Source: Rhodanobacter sp. (GTDB taxonomy: Bacteria; Pseudomonadota; Gammaproteobacteria; Xanthomonadales; Rhodanobacteraceae). From it: a DNA stretch of 64,000 bases. The stretch spans positions 62,001 through 126,000 of the forward strand of contig SCRO01000056.1 in assembly GCA_004298505.1 (NCBI GenBank), written 5' to 3'. The notes under the pieces were generated by a model that did no database searches, was not told the DNA's origin, and saw nothing but the letters and a program-made list of their open reading frames with translations. This document shows positions 9,031 to 18,628 of the stretch, piece after piece. Within the stretch, counting starts at the first letter, position 1. The number at the start of each line of letters is the position of its first letter. The position numbers and the translations under genes were made by a program.

Positions 9031-10322
9031 CAGCCTCTACCCTCGCTTTGTTGAGTACGGTCGAGCACGGCGGCATAAACAACACGATAGCGCTCCACGC
9101 TTGCCTTCCAGGTGCGCTCGCTTGCCACATACTCGCGCCCATTAGCTATCACCTCATTCCATGTCTCGGGAGTCTTCAGCAGTTCGATCAAGCATTGCGC
9201 AAGTGCCTCATCCGACCCAGCGGGAAAAAGATGGCCATTGTAGCCATCGCGGATCAACTCCCTGTGGCCTCCTACATCCGATGCCACCACCAGTTTGCCC
9301 ATGGCCATCGCCTCAAGCGGCTTCAGTGGTGTCACCAATTCCGTCAGCCGTCGTGGAACCCGCGGATAGACCATGACATCCATGGCGCTGTAATAGCGGG
9401 TCATTTCGCCGTGCGGAACGCGGCCCACGAAATGCACGGCGCGCTCGAGATCAAGGTGGGCCGCCAGTGCCCGCAGATCGGCTTCCTGTGGCCCACCACC
9501 CAACAACAACAAGCGCGCCTGCGGTACCACGCGTAACACCAGCGACATGGCTCGAAGCAGCGCATCGAGCCCTTCGTAGGCGTAAAACGAGCCGGCAAAG
9601 CCCAGCGTATATCCGTGCGTGAGCCCGTATTTTTCCAGCAAGCCGGTGTCCACGCTGGTCGTCAGGTGGAATTGTGATATGTCCACGGCGTTGGGAATTA
9701 CGGTGATCTTGGCGGCGGGGATGCCACGCTGCAACATGTCATCGCGCAAGCCGTCACAGATCGTGGTCACGGCGTCCGCTCGTTGCAGCGCGCGCGTTTC
9801 CATGGCACGCGTCAACCGATAACGCGGCCCCCATTCGCGCGCTGTTCCCTGGTCGGCGGCTGCGTCTTCCCAGAAGGCACGCACTTCATACACCACAGGA
9901 ATGCCCACGGCCCGACCGACCGCGAGCGTGGGGAATGCATTCAACACCGGTGAATGCGCATGGAGGATATCAGGACGCACACGGTCTACCACTTCGGCCA
10001 ACCGGGTCTGCAAGGCGCGCATCAAGTAGCGATACTGCACCAGCGGCAGCGTCGCCAGGAAACCGGACGCCGGCGGAGTGCGATAAAACAGCCAGTCGCC
10101 GATGTGTTCCACGCGCTCCTGCGCACTACCTTGCTTGGGACCGGTCAGTTGCATCGTTTCCCATCCCAAGGCCCGCTGCTGACTGAGGATGGCGAGCGTC
10201 CGGAATGTATAACCGCTATGCAGAGGCAACGAGTGATCGAGCACATGCAAGATACGCAACGACCGGTCGGCGGACATGCTGCGCGGACCTTGGCGTTGCG
10301 CGCCGCTCGGCGTGTCGCTCAT
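9030..10322 (-). CDS. PEP-CTERM/exosortase A-associated glycosyltransferase (Daro_2409-like)
   Basis: A GT4 glycosyltransferase of 430 residues. The stretch RILHVLDHSLPLHSGYTFRT near the N terminus, the histidine-rich acceptor loop and YEVRAFWEDAA match the exosortase A-associated subfamily known as TIGR04063. The donor-binding half has VIPNAVDISQF and PLKPLEAMAMGKLVVASDVGG. The ATG at 10322 overlaps the stop codon of the upstream gene (ATGA); the longer open frame beyond it is the shadow of that gene. Probable role: sugar transfer during EPS repeat-unit assembly. Confidence 0.88.
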   Translation of the reverse strand: MSDTPSGAQRQGPRSMSADRSLRILHVLDHSLPLHSGYTFRTLAILSQQRALGWETMQLTGPKQGSAQERVEHIGDWLFYRTPPASGFLATLPLVQYRYLMRALQTRLAEVVDRVRPDILHAHSPVLNAFPTLAVGRAVGIPVVYEVRAFWEDAAADQGTAREWGPRYRLTRAMETRALQRADAVTTICDGLRDDMLQRGIPAAKITVIPNAVDISQFHLTTSVDTGLLEKYGLTHGYTLGFAGSFYAYEGLDALLRAMSLVLRVVPQARLLLLGGGPQEADLRALAAHLDLERAVHFVGRVPHGEMTRYYSAMDVMVYPRVPRRLTELVTPLKPLEAMAMGKLVVASDVGGHRELIRDGYNGHLFPAGSDEALAQCLIELLKTPETWNEVIANGREYVASERTWKASVERYRVVYAAVLDRTQQSEGRG

Positions 10323-11653
10323 GACGCTGACTCCGTCGTGGCGCCAGCCGCACGCGCTGCAAGCACGCGTGCATACAATGCGCATTGCGCCTCGACCACC
10401 GATTGCCACCCCAGTTGCTCCGCGAACCTGCGCGTTGCAACGCGGTCCGGTTGGCGTGACCGCAAAGCGGTCCATGCCCGTACCAGGGCCGGCGCACTCC
10501 GTTCCTGCATCAGTTCTCCGGCCTCGGGCGCGGTGATCAGTTCCGGGGTGCCACCGACCGGTGTGGCCACCACTGACGTCCCGCAAGCCAGGGCCTCCAG
10601 CACGACGTTGGGCATGCCTTCACGACTGGATGCGAGCACCAACACATCGGCTGCGTTGTAGTACTTGCACAACTCATCATGCGCGATGGCACCCAGGAAA
10701 CGAACGCGCGCGCCGAGGCCGAACCGTTCCACCAGCCCGCGCAACCGGTACTCTTCGGGGCCTGCACCAGCAATCAACAGCGTGGTACCTGACACTGCTG
10801 CCAGGGCCTCGACGACAAGATGCACACCCTTCAATTCGACCAGATGACTCACCGTCAACCACACTGGACCATGCAGACCCAACTGGCCACGAATCGCGAT
10901 GCGGTCCCGCGGCCCGAAACGATCCAGATCAACGCCATTGCGCAAAACCGTAATCTTCTCAGGATGCACGCCCAAGGCCATGATGCGGTCCTTCAGTGAC
11001 TGCGACACGGTCGCGATGGCAGCGGCATGTGCTGCAGCCCATTGGATCTGCACTCTTGGTCGTCGATAGCGCGGTATCCAAGTCACATCGGTGCCGCGTG
11101 CAGTGATCACCACCGGCTTGCCCAGGGCCGCACCAAGCCGCGCCGCAGCCACACCGTCCGGATAAAAATAGTGTGCATCAAGCAAATCAAAATCGATCCC
11201 GCTGGCTTGCAATTTCCGCACGAAGGGCAGCAACGCGCGCACCATCAGAAATGGTGCGATGTTCATGCCGATCTTCGGTATCACTGGGTAGCGTGGGTGC
11301 AAAATCCTGATGCCGTAACGCTCTCCTTCCTTTGGTACGGCGGCAAACCTGGAATAGGCGCCGAACATGGCACTACGGAACGGAAACCATGGCACCGGCG
11401 CTACGACTGTCGCGGTAATCCGACCGGAGCCGATGAGATGGCGTATCCGCTCTTCGACAAATACGCCGTGGCGCGGCTGTGCGGCATTCGGATACAGGCT
11501 GGTGAAGACCAGCAGGCGAATCCTGCGTTTATCATCCGCTCCGGACAGCCGCCCAGCATCGGCGTCGGCATAACCCCGCGCTGTGCTGAATTTCGGTTTC
11601 GACAACAACGCGCCACTGCTTTCGGTAGCGTGGTCAACCAGTGCAGTCTTCAT
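10319..11653 (-). CDS. Group 1 (GT4) glycosyltransferase
   Basis: A 444-residue GT-B enzyme. The N-terminal 45 residues are poorly ordered, then RLLVFTSLYPNAAQPRHG starts the acceptor domain; LLDAHYFYPDGVAAARLG and VITARGTDVTWIPR follow. The donor half has VLRNGVDLDRF, LLIAGAGPEEYRLR and the E-x7-E-like segment EGMPNVVLEALACGTSVVAT. The start at 11653 overlaps the stop of the sulfotransferase gene (ATGA). Likely adds a hexose during EPS assembly. Confidence 0.88.
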   Translation of the reverse strand: MKTALVDHATESSGALLSKPKFSTARGYADADAGRLSGADDKRRIRLLVFTSLYPNAAQPRHGVFVEERIRHLIGSGRITATVVAPVPWFPFRSAMFGAYSRFAAVPKEGERYGIRILHPRYPVIPKIGMNIAPFLMVRALLPFVRKLQASGIDFDLLDAHYFYPDGVAAARLGAALGKPVVITARGTDVTWIPRYRRPRVQIQWAAAHAAAIATVSQSLKDRIMALGVHPEKITVLRNGVDLDRFGPRDRIAIRGQLGLHGPVWLTVSHLVELKGVHLVVEALAAVSGTTLLIAGAGPEEYRLRGLVERFGLGARVRFLGAIAHDELCKYYNAADVLVLASSREGMPNVVLEALACGTSVVATPVGGTPELITAPEAGELMQERSAPALVRAWTALRSRQPDRVATRRFAEQLGWQSVVEAQCALYARVLAARAAGATTESAS

Positions 11654-12669
11654 GGCGCCGCCTCCAGCACTGCCGCCGCCCCATGCCGATCGTCGGGGTA
11701 GAAGTAAGACAGATGGCTGCTGTGGAAAATTCGCAGGATGCGTTCAATGACTTGCGGCGCCAGCTCCGTGCGCCAGCGCTCCGCCGATGCCTGCGGACGT
11801 TTGAACACGCTGTAGTACCCGGTGTTCTGCGCCGGGTCGATCGTCTGCGTGCTCGCATGGACAAACTCCGCCGTCTGCGACTGCCAATCGAGATCGGCAA
11901 ACGCGAACATTTGCCGGGTCATGTTGAGGGGCTCGGCACAGATATCCTCATATCGTAACGTGAGCACGCGCTCGCAACGCGCGACATCGGCAAGGATTTT
12001 TTCCTGGGTCAGCACCCAGTACCACGCCATCTGCTCCTCGTACGTGAGCTGGCGGAGATCGTCCAGAACCAGCCTGTGTGTTTCCCCAGTTTGCGTAGCC
12101 AGCAGTAGCTTTAGCTGCCAGACGCTGTCCGCAGGCGGTGGTTGATTGCCGAACCGCCCGGTTGCGTGGCCCTTCAATACCGATGCCACATAACCGCAAG
12201 GATGACGCATCAAATGAATGGCACGGGTATCCGGCAGTGCCTCGAGACAAACACCCAGCCGTCCCGACGACTCGATCGACTTCCACACGAGACGTACCCG
12301 CTCGCCACTGCCCGCGGCCGTGGGTCGGTAGAGACACGGAAAGTCTCGCCGGACGAGGCTGGTGGCCTTGGCAAGGGTCACGCTTACCCGGTATGCACAC
12401 AACGCCGCGGTGGACTGGTAGCTCTTGGGAAACAACGGTTGCTTGCCGACCACCTTGGGATGACGCAGCTGCGGCAGCGAGGCGACAAACCGTTCCAGGT
12501 CCGCGCGATACTGAGGTGCCGATTGTACTTCGGGATACAGTGGCAGGCTCAGCCGCTGCACACTGTCCGGTTCATGGCGATACAGGGTGTCCGGATGACT
12601 GTCAAACAGTTTGCCGACCCAGGTGGTCCCGGAGCGGGGCATCCCGAACACCAGGATGCAGCGATTCAT
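11650..12669 (-). CDS. Sulfotransferase family protein
   Basis: A 339-residue sulfotransferase. It opens with VFGMPRSGTTWVGKLFDSHP: the RSGTTW P-loop binds the 5'-phosphosulfate of PAPS. A second feature, HLMRHPCGYVASVLKGH, fits the 3'-phosphate-binding RxxxxxxS region. Expected reaction: transfer of sulfate from PAPS to a sugar hydroxyl or related acceptor. The ATG at 12669 overlaps the amidotransferase stop codon (ATGA), which rules out the much longer in-frame extension. Its position inside the EPS operon suggests the polysaccharide, or a lipid-linked precursor, is sulfated. The acceptor is not known. Confidence 0.85.
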   Translation of the reverse strand: MNRCILVFGMPRSGTTWVGKLFDSHPDTLYRHEPDSVQRLSLPLYPEVQSAPQYRADLERFVASLPQLRHPKVVGKQPLFPKSYQSTAALCAYRVSVTLAKATSLVRRDFPCLYRPTAAGSGERVRLVWKSIESSGRLGVCLEALPDTRAIHLMRHPCGYVASVLKGHATGRFGNQPPPADSVWQLKLLLATQTGETHRLVLDDLRQLTYEEQMAWYWVLTQEKILADVARCERVLTLRYEDICAEPLNMTRQMFAFADLDWQSQTAEFVHASTQTIDPAQNTGYYSVFKRPQASAERWRTELAPQVIERILRIFHSSHLSYFYPDDRHGAAAVLEAAP

Positions 12670-14615
12670 GACCCTGCCCCGGCTGCTGCGACCCTTTGCA
12701 CGGGCTCGGCAGGGGCTGCAGCAGCGGACTGCTGCATGCGGCGCAGAAAGGCATCCAGCATCAAGAGCTTCCACAAGGTGGCACTGTGGTCGCGTCGGCC
12801 CGACGCATGTTGCCGCAGCAAGCGCTCGAGCACCGCGGGTTCGAAATACCCGCATTCGGCCACCGCGCCGGTCAGCAAAGCCTTGCGGGCGCGCCGCGCA
12901 AGTGGGCCGCGCAACCATGCCGCCAGCGGCACGCTGAAACCCATTTTGGTCCGGTACAACACGTCGTGCGGCAAATTGGGTTCGAGCGCTTTCTTGAAGA
13001 TGTACTTGCCAATGCTTCCCTTGAGCTTTAGCCCAGGTGGCAACGAGGATGCCCACTCGACCAACCGATGATCAAGCAGTGGCACGCGCACTTCCAGGCT
13101 GTGCGCCATGCTGGCGCGGTCCACCTTGGTCAGAATGTCGCCGGGTAGCCAAGTCTTGAGATCCAGGTACTGCGCCAGCAGCAGCGGATGGTCGGTGGGC
13201 GCGCGGCTGGCGTGCTCGCGAAACACCGTGAGTGCGCTGTAACCCTGAAGCTCGCGCTTGAAGCTCGCGCTGTAAAGCTGCTGGCGCATTGCCATGGACG
13301 TCGTGCAAACGCTGTGGAAATAGGCTTCCACATCGTCGCAGGCCAGTGCCTGCAGCGTGGTCTTGGCGCGCAGCGGACGTGGCGCCCAATCGGCCTTGGG
13401 ATAAATCCTCCCCAACCAACCGAACAGCGGCTTGCGCAATGCCAGCGGCAAGCGCGCGCGCAGGCCACTTTCCCACGCATGCAGGCGGTAACGCCGATAG
13501 CCGGCGAAATTCTCGTCGCCACCATCGCCAGAGAGTGCCACCGTCACCTGGGTGCGTGCCAATTCGCACACGCGATAAGTCGGCAGGGCCGAGCTGTCGG
13601 AAAACGGTTCGTCGTAAATCGCCGCCAGCGTGTCGAGCAGTGCGTAATCGTCGGCGCTGACCTGTTGCTCGAAATGCTGCGTATGCAGATGCTGAGCCAC
13701 GCGCCGCGCATAGACGGTTTCATCGAATTCGCCATTGTCGAAACCAATCGAACAGGTGCGCACCGGTTGCGGCGACGCCCGGCTCATGCTGGCCACCACG
13801 GCACTGGAATCCACGCCGCCGGAAAGGAACGCTCCAAGCGGCACGTCCGCGATCATCTGGCTTGCCACAGCGACATCCAGCACGCCGCGAAGCTGGACCA
13901 CGGCGTCGTCGGCAGTCATGTCGGGCGCACGATGGAAAGGCACATCCCAGTATTGGCGGATGACCGGCTGGGGTTCGCCCGCGCGCCAGCTCAGCCAATG
14001 ACCCGGGGACAGCTTGAAAATTCCACGGTAGATACTTTTCGGATCCGGCACGTAGCCCAGCGCCAGATAGTCCTCCAAGGCGCGCGGATCGAGCGTGCGT
14101 TCCATGCCAGGATGCGCCAACAGCCCCTTGAGTTCGGAAGCAAACGCCAGGTCGCCGGCGCACGTGAAGCCGTAATACAGCGGTTTGATGCCCATCTGAT
14201 CGCGAGCCAGATAGATGCGCCGCGCACGCATGTCCCACACTGCAAACGCAAACATGCCCACCAGGCGCGTCAGGCTCGCTTCACCCCATTGTTGCCACGC
14301 ACGCAGCAGTACCTCTGTGTCGGAGCGGCTATGAAACACCACGCCCTGCACCTCCAGTTCAGCCCTCAGGGACTGGAAGTTGTAAAGCTCGCCGTTGTAG
14401 ATCAACGCCAGGCCGGCCGCTTCATCCACCATGGGCTGCTGCCCATGGCTCAGGTCGATGATGGACAGTCGACGATGTCCCAGACCCACGCCCTCGCCGA
14501 GATACAGCCCAGCTTCGTCAGGTCCGCGGTGCAGCTGCGCATCCCGCATGGCCAACAGAACGCTTTCATCAACGCGCGATGGGTGCGACAACACGATTCC
14601 CGCCAGACCGCACAC
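12666..14615 (-). CDS. Exosortase A-associated asparagine synthase-like amidotransferase
   Basis: A 649-residue glutamine-dependent amidotransferase. The start is a GTG, fixed by the catalytic N-terminal nucleophile: the protein begins MCGLAGIV, so Cys2 becomes residue 1 after Met removal. The class II glutaminase domain has RLSIIDLSHGQQP and YNGELYN; the synthase domain has the pyrophosphate loop SGGVDSSAVVAS near residue 265. It resembles TIGR03108, found in PEP-CTERM/EPS loci rather than in asparagine biosynthesis. It probably amidates a carboxylated sugar such as a uronic acid in the EPS. Only 1 bp separates it from the upstream glycosyltransferase stop. Confidence 0.9.
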   Translation of the reverse strand: MCGLAGIVLSHPSRVDESVLLAMRDAQLHRGPDEAGLYLGEGVGLGHRRLSIIDLSHGQQPMVDEAAGLALIYNGELYNFQSLRAELEVQGVVFHSRSDTEVLLRAWQQWGEASLTRLVGMFAFAVWDMRARRIYLARDQMGIKPLYYGFTCAGDLAFASELKGLLAHPGMERTLDPRALEDYLALGYVPDPKSIYRGIFKLSPGHWLSWRAGEPQPVIRQYWDVPFHRAPDMTADDAVVQLRGVLDVAVASQMIADVPLGAFLSGGVDSSAVVASMSRASPQPVRTCSIGFDNGEFDETVYARRVAQHLHTQHFEQQVSADDYALLDTLAAIYDEPFSDSSALPTYRVCELARTQVTVALSGDGGDENFAGYRRYRLHAWESGLRARLPLALRKPLFGWLGRIYPKADWAPRPLRAKTTLQALACDDVEAYFHSVCTTSMAMRQQLYSASFKRELQGYSALTVFREHASRAPTDHPLLLAQYLDLKTWLPGDILTKVDRASMAHSLEVRVPLLDHRLVEWASSLPPGLKLKGSIGKYIFKKALEPNLPHDVLYRTKMGFSVPLAAWLRGPLARRARKALLTGAVAECGYFEPAVLERLLRQHASGRRDHSATLWKLLMLDAFLRRMQQSAAAAPAEPVQRVAAAGAGS

Positions 14616-14616
14616 G

Positions 14617-15813
14617 TCAATTCTCCCTGCGCCGAGTCACGCCGGGCCTCATACGTGATTGCACAGCGTAGCCAGGCCGACCCAATAGTTCGTCGTACAG
14701 TGCCACATACGCAGCCACCATGGTGCTCAAATCGAATTGCGCAGCGACACGGGTGCGCCCGGCCTCGCCATGCTGGCGCCGCAGTTGCTCATCGGCAACG
14801 TAAGCACCCAAGGCCCCCGCGAGGGCGTGCGGATCACCGGCCGACACCAGTGTGCCAGTCACGCCATCCTCGACTACCGAGGCTATGCCCCCGACGTTGG
14901 TTGCAACCACCGGCAACCCGGCCGCCATGGCTTCCAGCAAGGTGACCGGCATGCCTTCTGCAATGGAAGACAGGACAAACACATCACATTCGGCCAGCCA
15001 TTGCGCCACATCATCACGGTTGCCGAGCAATCGCACGGTTTCCGTCAGGCCAAGCTGGGCAATCTGTCGCTCCAATTCCTCGCGTTGCGGGCCGCCCCCC
15101 GCGATGATCAAGCGGCAGCGACCACTGTTGCCGTCGACTTCATCGCGCAAGAGCATGAATGCGGCGATCAATCCGGCGTGATCCTTGACCTTGTCAAGGC
15201 GTGCGACGTTGCCGATAAGCACAGTGCCCGGAGGCGCGAAATCACTGAACATCCTGCGCGGCCTGCGCCTGCCACGCGATGCATCGAACCGCCCCGTGTC
15301 AATTCCGTTCGGGATATATGTCACCTTGGATGGTCGAATGCGCACGCAATCGACGAGCCAGTGTTGCAAGTCAGCTGACACGGCAACATAGCGCCCGATC
15401 AGCGGCGCCATCCAGCGCCGCAGTCGATGGTATTTGCGATTGTCTCCCCACGGATCGGTCACGTCGCGCCCATGTTCGGCGTGGACCAGCCGGTGCACGC
15501 CGGCCAATTTCACGACGGGCGCAAGATCCAGCGTCCCGATGTTGTACGTCTGCACCAGGTCCGGCTTTAGTGCCCGCAGTGCACGCCAGAACCGGAAGTA
15601 GCATGGCCAGTCCTTGCCCGGCTGCTTTTCAAGCGACAGACATGTTGTAACGACATCTTCGATTTCGCTGCGCAAAGTTCCGAAGCCAGTCAGCGCAATT
15701 ACCGCGTGTCGGTAGCGATCACAGGTCGCGTTTATCAGCGACACGATGATGTGCTCCATACCACCTGTATCCAGCCGGTAGAGCACGTGCACGATCAGCG
15801 GTTTGTCGTTCAC
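14617..15813 (-). CDS. PEP-CTERM/EpsH1-associated sugar transferase (stp2-like GT4)
   Basis: A 398-residue GT4 enzyme beginning VNDKPLIVHVLYRLDTGGME at the GTG at 15813, which forms a GTGA overlap with the exosortase stop. The motifs TYNIGTLDLAPVVKLAGV and HAEHGRDVTDPWG are characteristic of the exosortase-associated family TIGR03088. Donor-domain features include YIPNGIDTGRFDAS and EGMPVTLLEAMAAGLPVVAT. Likely role: sugar transfer in EPS repeat-unit synthesis. The longer in-frame extension upstream overlaps exosortase coding sequence and is rejected. Confidence 0.9.
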   Translation of the reverse strand: MNDKPLIVHVLYRLDTGGMEHIIVSLINATCDRYRHAVIALTGFGTLRSEIEDVVTTCLSLEKQPGKDWPCYFRFWRALRALKPDLVQTYNIGTLDLAPVVKLAGVHRLVHAEHGRDVTDPWGDNRKYHRLRRWMAPLIGRYVAVSADLQHWLVDCVRIRPSKVTYIPNGIDTGRFDASRGRRRPRRMFSDFAPPGTVLIGNVARLDKVKDHAGLIAAFMLLRDEVDGNSGRCRLIIAGGGPQREELERQIAQLGLTETVRLLGNRDDVAQWLAECDVFVLSSIAEGMPVTLLEAMAAGLPVVATNVGGIASVVEDGVTGTLVSAGDPHALAGALGAYVADEQLRRQHGEAGRTRVAAQFDLSTMVAAYVALYDELLGRPGYAVQSRMRPGVTRRREN

Positions 15814-17384
15814 GGCTCGTTCCCCGCGATGTCGGCTGGCCGCTGCGCTTGCAAATTCGACGCCTCTGCCGCGTGCAAAGCCTGCGCAAAGGCGTGCAGC
15901 TTCGTTCGAGCCTGATCCAGGCCGCTGCTGGCAACCGGCGACGACAATGCCCATACCGAAGATCGCGGCATGTGCCCGCGCAGTACGTCCCATGCCTGCA
16001 GCAACTTGGTCAGCACTGGCGAAGACGTACAGCGATTATCCACGCAGTACCAGTACCACACCAACCGCGGACCCGTAGCACCGGCCAGCCACAGTTCGCC
16101 GGCGGTCGTGCCGCGCCCACCGGCGAGATCAACCTGCCGGCTGGTGTGGCTCAGAACTTGCAAGTCCGCTGAATCGTAGAGGTCGTTGCCGTGGGTAATC
16201 AGGTTATGTCCGCGACGCGGCTTGCCAGTGTAGACGGCATGAAACAGCTCGACGACATCATTGCCGGATACGGATCGATAAGCCGCGCGCAGCTGTCCGG
16301 CCGCGCCGTTGAATACCGGCTGCCAGCCGTCGGCGGAAGCTTGTGGCCCGATCCAGCCAGCAATCGTCGGCGCGGTCAAGTGCAGTACCTCCACTGCGGC
16401 TGGCCCCGCGAGTCTGGCGGCCAATGCCGGGCCCACCACCAGCAGCGCGAGCGCCACCGGCCAAACAACGCGGCGCGCGCCGACAGACCTGCCGCCATGC
16501 ACCGGAAGAACTTGCCGCACCACCGGGTTGTCGCGGAAAAACCAACCCACCAGCAACAGCAACAACAGCACGGTACCGAAGAACTGCCAGCCGAAAATCA
16601 TGTGATCCGTGCCGGTAGCGTATTTCATCCCCCAGGTCTCGCCAATCAATATCGTGAAATAGACGCGCAGTCCATTCGCGATGACCGGCGCCACCGCCGC
16701 CAACACCACGAAAACCGCGCGCTTCCACCAGCGCTGGTACATCAGGTAGGCATACAGGGAGCCGAGTGCGGTGCAGGCGATGAAAAACTTCACGCCGCTG
16801 CACGCGTCCGCCACCATCCACACCGCCGAGGGCGTCATGATCTCGCGGCCGTTGAGCAGTACCGGGGTGCCGGTCAACTCCAGCGCGCGTACGGCAAAAT
16901 GCGCCGTGATGTCTTGCAGCGGACCCACCAGCGCATCGCCCCAAGGCACCGCGAACACCACCAGATAGCCGAGCGGGAACAGCAACACCCACAGCGCGCG
17001 CCAGCCCCAGCAAGCGAGTACCAGCGCCGGGAAGAAGGCCACCAGCGCAAAATGCTGCGGCAGATTGACATCGAGCAGATGCCCGGCATACCAGACAAAT
17101 ACCAACACGGCCACTGCTGCCAGGCCCCAAATGCTTGGCGCGGGCGCGTTCGCCCGCAGCTGGTGGCGCAGGCTGAATGCTACCCACAGGCTCAACGGAA
17201 AGATCAGAAACGCGTACTGATAGGTTCCATCGTGACCCCAGGCCCACACCAGCGATTGCACGGTTTGCCAGTAGCCGACCAGCAGCGCGATGACGGCGAT
17301 GGCGAAGGCAGTCGCCGCCGCTATCCAGCCGGGTGCCCGCAGGGAAATGTCAGCCGTGGGCGTGAGTAGCGGCTTCACGGGCAT
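15810..17384 (-). CDS. xrtA: Exosortase A with C-terminal EpsI domain
   Basis: A 524-residue membrane protein. Residues 20-280 form about eight transmembrane helices with the exosortase catalytic residues: Cys195 in VADACSGVKFF, Arg240 in ANGLRVYF and His261 in TGTDHMIFGW. Known function: cleavage of the PEP-CTERM sorting signal and probable transfer of the protein to a glycan or lipid. After a linker, residues about 310-500 form an EpsI-like periplasmic domain, which in many species is a separate protein; here it is fused. The ATG at 17384 overlaps the preceding gene by 10 bp. No PEP-CTERM substrate gene is visible in the window. Confidence 0.93.
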   Translation of the reverse strand: MPVKPLLTPTADISLRAPGWIAAATAFAIAVIALLVGYWQTVQSLVWAWGHDGTYQYAFLIFPLSLWVAFSLRHQLRANAPAPSIWGLAAVAVLVFVWYAGHLLDVNLPQHFALVAFFPALVLACWGWRALWVLLFPLGYLVVFAVPWGDALVGPLQDITAHFAVRALELTGTPVLLNGREIMTPSAVWMVADACSGVKFFIACTALGSLYAYLMYQRWWKRAVFVVLAAVAPVIANGLRVYFTILIGETWGMKYATGTDHMIFGWQFFGTVLLLLLLVGWFFRDNPVVRQVLPVHGGRSVGARRVVWPVALALLVVGPALAARLAGPAAVEVLHLTAPTIAGWIGPQASADGWQPVFNGAAGQLRAAYRSVSGNDVVELFHAVYTGKPRRGHNLITHGNDLYDSADLQVLSHTSRQVDLAGGRGTTAGELWLAGATGPRLVWYWYCVDNRCTSSPVLTKLLQAWDVLRGHMPRSSVWALSSPVASSGLDQARTKLHAFAQALHAAEASNLQAQRPADIAGNEP

Positions 17385-18625
17385 GCCTCCAACCCGGCTT
17401 CGCTCGCCGCATCCATGCCGGCCGCATCCGGCTGCGCATTGCGCAGCACGTTTTCATACAGGTCGAGACTGCGCTTCCAGTCATAACGAGCCAGCACCAT
17501 CGCGCGGGCTGCGGGAACCCGCGCTACATGCGCCGCATCCAACCAACGCAAGGCTTCCGTGGCCAGGACCTGGGGCGATGCATCGATGCGGCCTTGGCGA
17601 CCCTCGAAATCCGCGACGCCCTCCCAGGCTTCAGGCGTTGCCAGCAGCACCTTCTCCATGGCCAGCGCCTCCAGCACCTTGTTCTGAATGCCGCGGGCAA
17701 TGCGCAGCGGTGCCACCACGACATGCGCGTGAGCCAGGTATGGCCGCACATCTTCCACTCGCCCGGTAACCGTAATGCCGGCAACCCCGGTCAGCGCGCG
17801 GACCGCTGCGGTCGGCTTGCTTCCCACGATGTAAAAGCGGGCATCCTGGCGTCGGGCCGATACCAGCGGCCAGACTTCGCGCGCAAACCATTGCACCGCA
17901 TCCACGTTGGCGCGGTAATCCATGGCGCCGGCGAACACCACCACCCGTTGCCCTGACCTATAGGGATTGACATAGGTGCGCTGTGGATCCCAGTACTCGG
18001 CATCCACCCCATTCGGGATACCGTGCACCTTGCCGGCCGATGCCGGCAGCTGCTGGCGAAAGAACGCCGCTTCAGCTTCCGAGACAAATATACTGGCGTC
18101 GAATTGCGCGGCAATGGCGTGCTCGAATCGCGCAAGCCCCCGAGCTTCGCGTCCGTAAACCATGCGTGCCACACCACGACGGGCCTGCGCATATTGGCGC
18201 CATTTGTCGGAATCCACATCCACGAAATCCATGATGCGGCGCAGTTGCGGGTGTGCCATGACGAACGGCGCCACGCCAGACGAGTAGCACAAGACCAGGC
18301 CCAGTTTGCGCTCGGTCAGCAGCCCTTCGATCCAGCGCCGCATCACGCGGTCGCGGTACACCCCGACGGTCAGCGCTTCGCCGCGCAGCAACGAGGCCAG
18401 CGCGCGCCGGCGCGTCTGCCAAGCTGTCAGAGGCCGCACGCATACCTCGGCACATAACGCTTGCACGGGGGCGAGATACTGCCAGTCGGCCGGATCGTCC
18501 ACAAACGCGCCCAGATATACGCGGTAGTGTTCGGCGAGCCGGCGCAACACGTGGTATGAGCGGATCTTGTCGCCCTTGCTGGGCGGCCACGGCAGCCGGT
18601 GGCAGAGGAACAATACTGAGCGCAT
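17375..18625 (-). CDS. PEP-CTERM/EpsH1-associated sugar transferase (stp1-like GT4)
   Basis: A 416-residue GT4 glycosyltransferase. MRSVLFLCHRLPWPPSKGDK at the N terminus and RSYHVLRRLAEHYRVYLGAF are hallmarks of the exosortase-associated subfamily TIGR03087. The donor domain has GIPNGVDAEYWDP, VFAGAMDYRANVDAVQWF and GIQNKVLEALAMEKVLLAT. It overlaps the exosortase gene by 10 bp and follows the FemAB-like gene by 3 bp, so it is in the EPS operon. The added sugar is unknown. Confidence 0.9.
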   Translation of the reverse strand: MRSVLFLCHRLPWPPSKGDKIRSYHVLRRLAEHYRVYLGAFVDDPADWQYLAPVQALCAEVCVRPLTAWQTRRRALASLLRGEALTVGVYRDRVMRRWIEGLLTERKLGLVLCYSSGVAPFVMAHPQLRRIMDFVDVDSDKWRQYAQARRGVARMVYGREARGLARFEHAIAAQFDASIFVSEAEAAFFRQQLPASAGKVHGIPNGVDAEYWDPQRTYVNPYRSGQRVVVFAGAMDYRANVDAVQWFAREVWPLVSARRQDARFYIVGSKPTAAVRALTGVAGITVTGRVEDVRPYLAHAHVVVAPLRIARGIQNKVLEALAMEKVLLATPEAWEGVADFEGRQGRIDASPQVLATEALRWLDAAHVARVPAARAMVLARYDWKRSLDLYENVLRNAQPDAAGMDAASEAGLEACP

Positions 18626-18628
18626 GCG

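Noticed and set aside
12142-14945. Long plus-strand frames opposite the sulfotransferase and amidotransferase genes
   Set aside because: Low-complexity translations, no domains, and they lie opposite genes with clear motifs.
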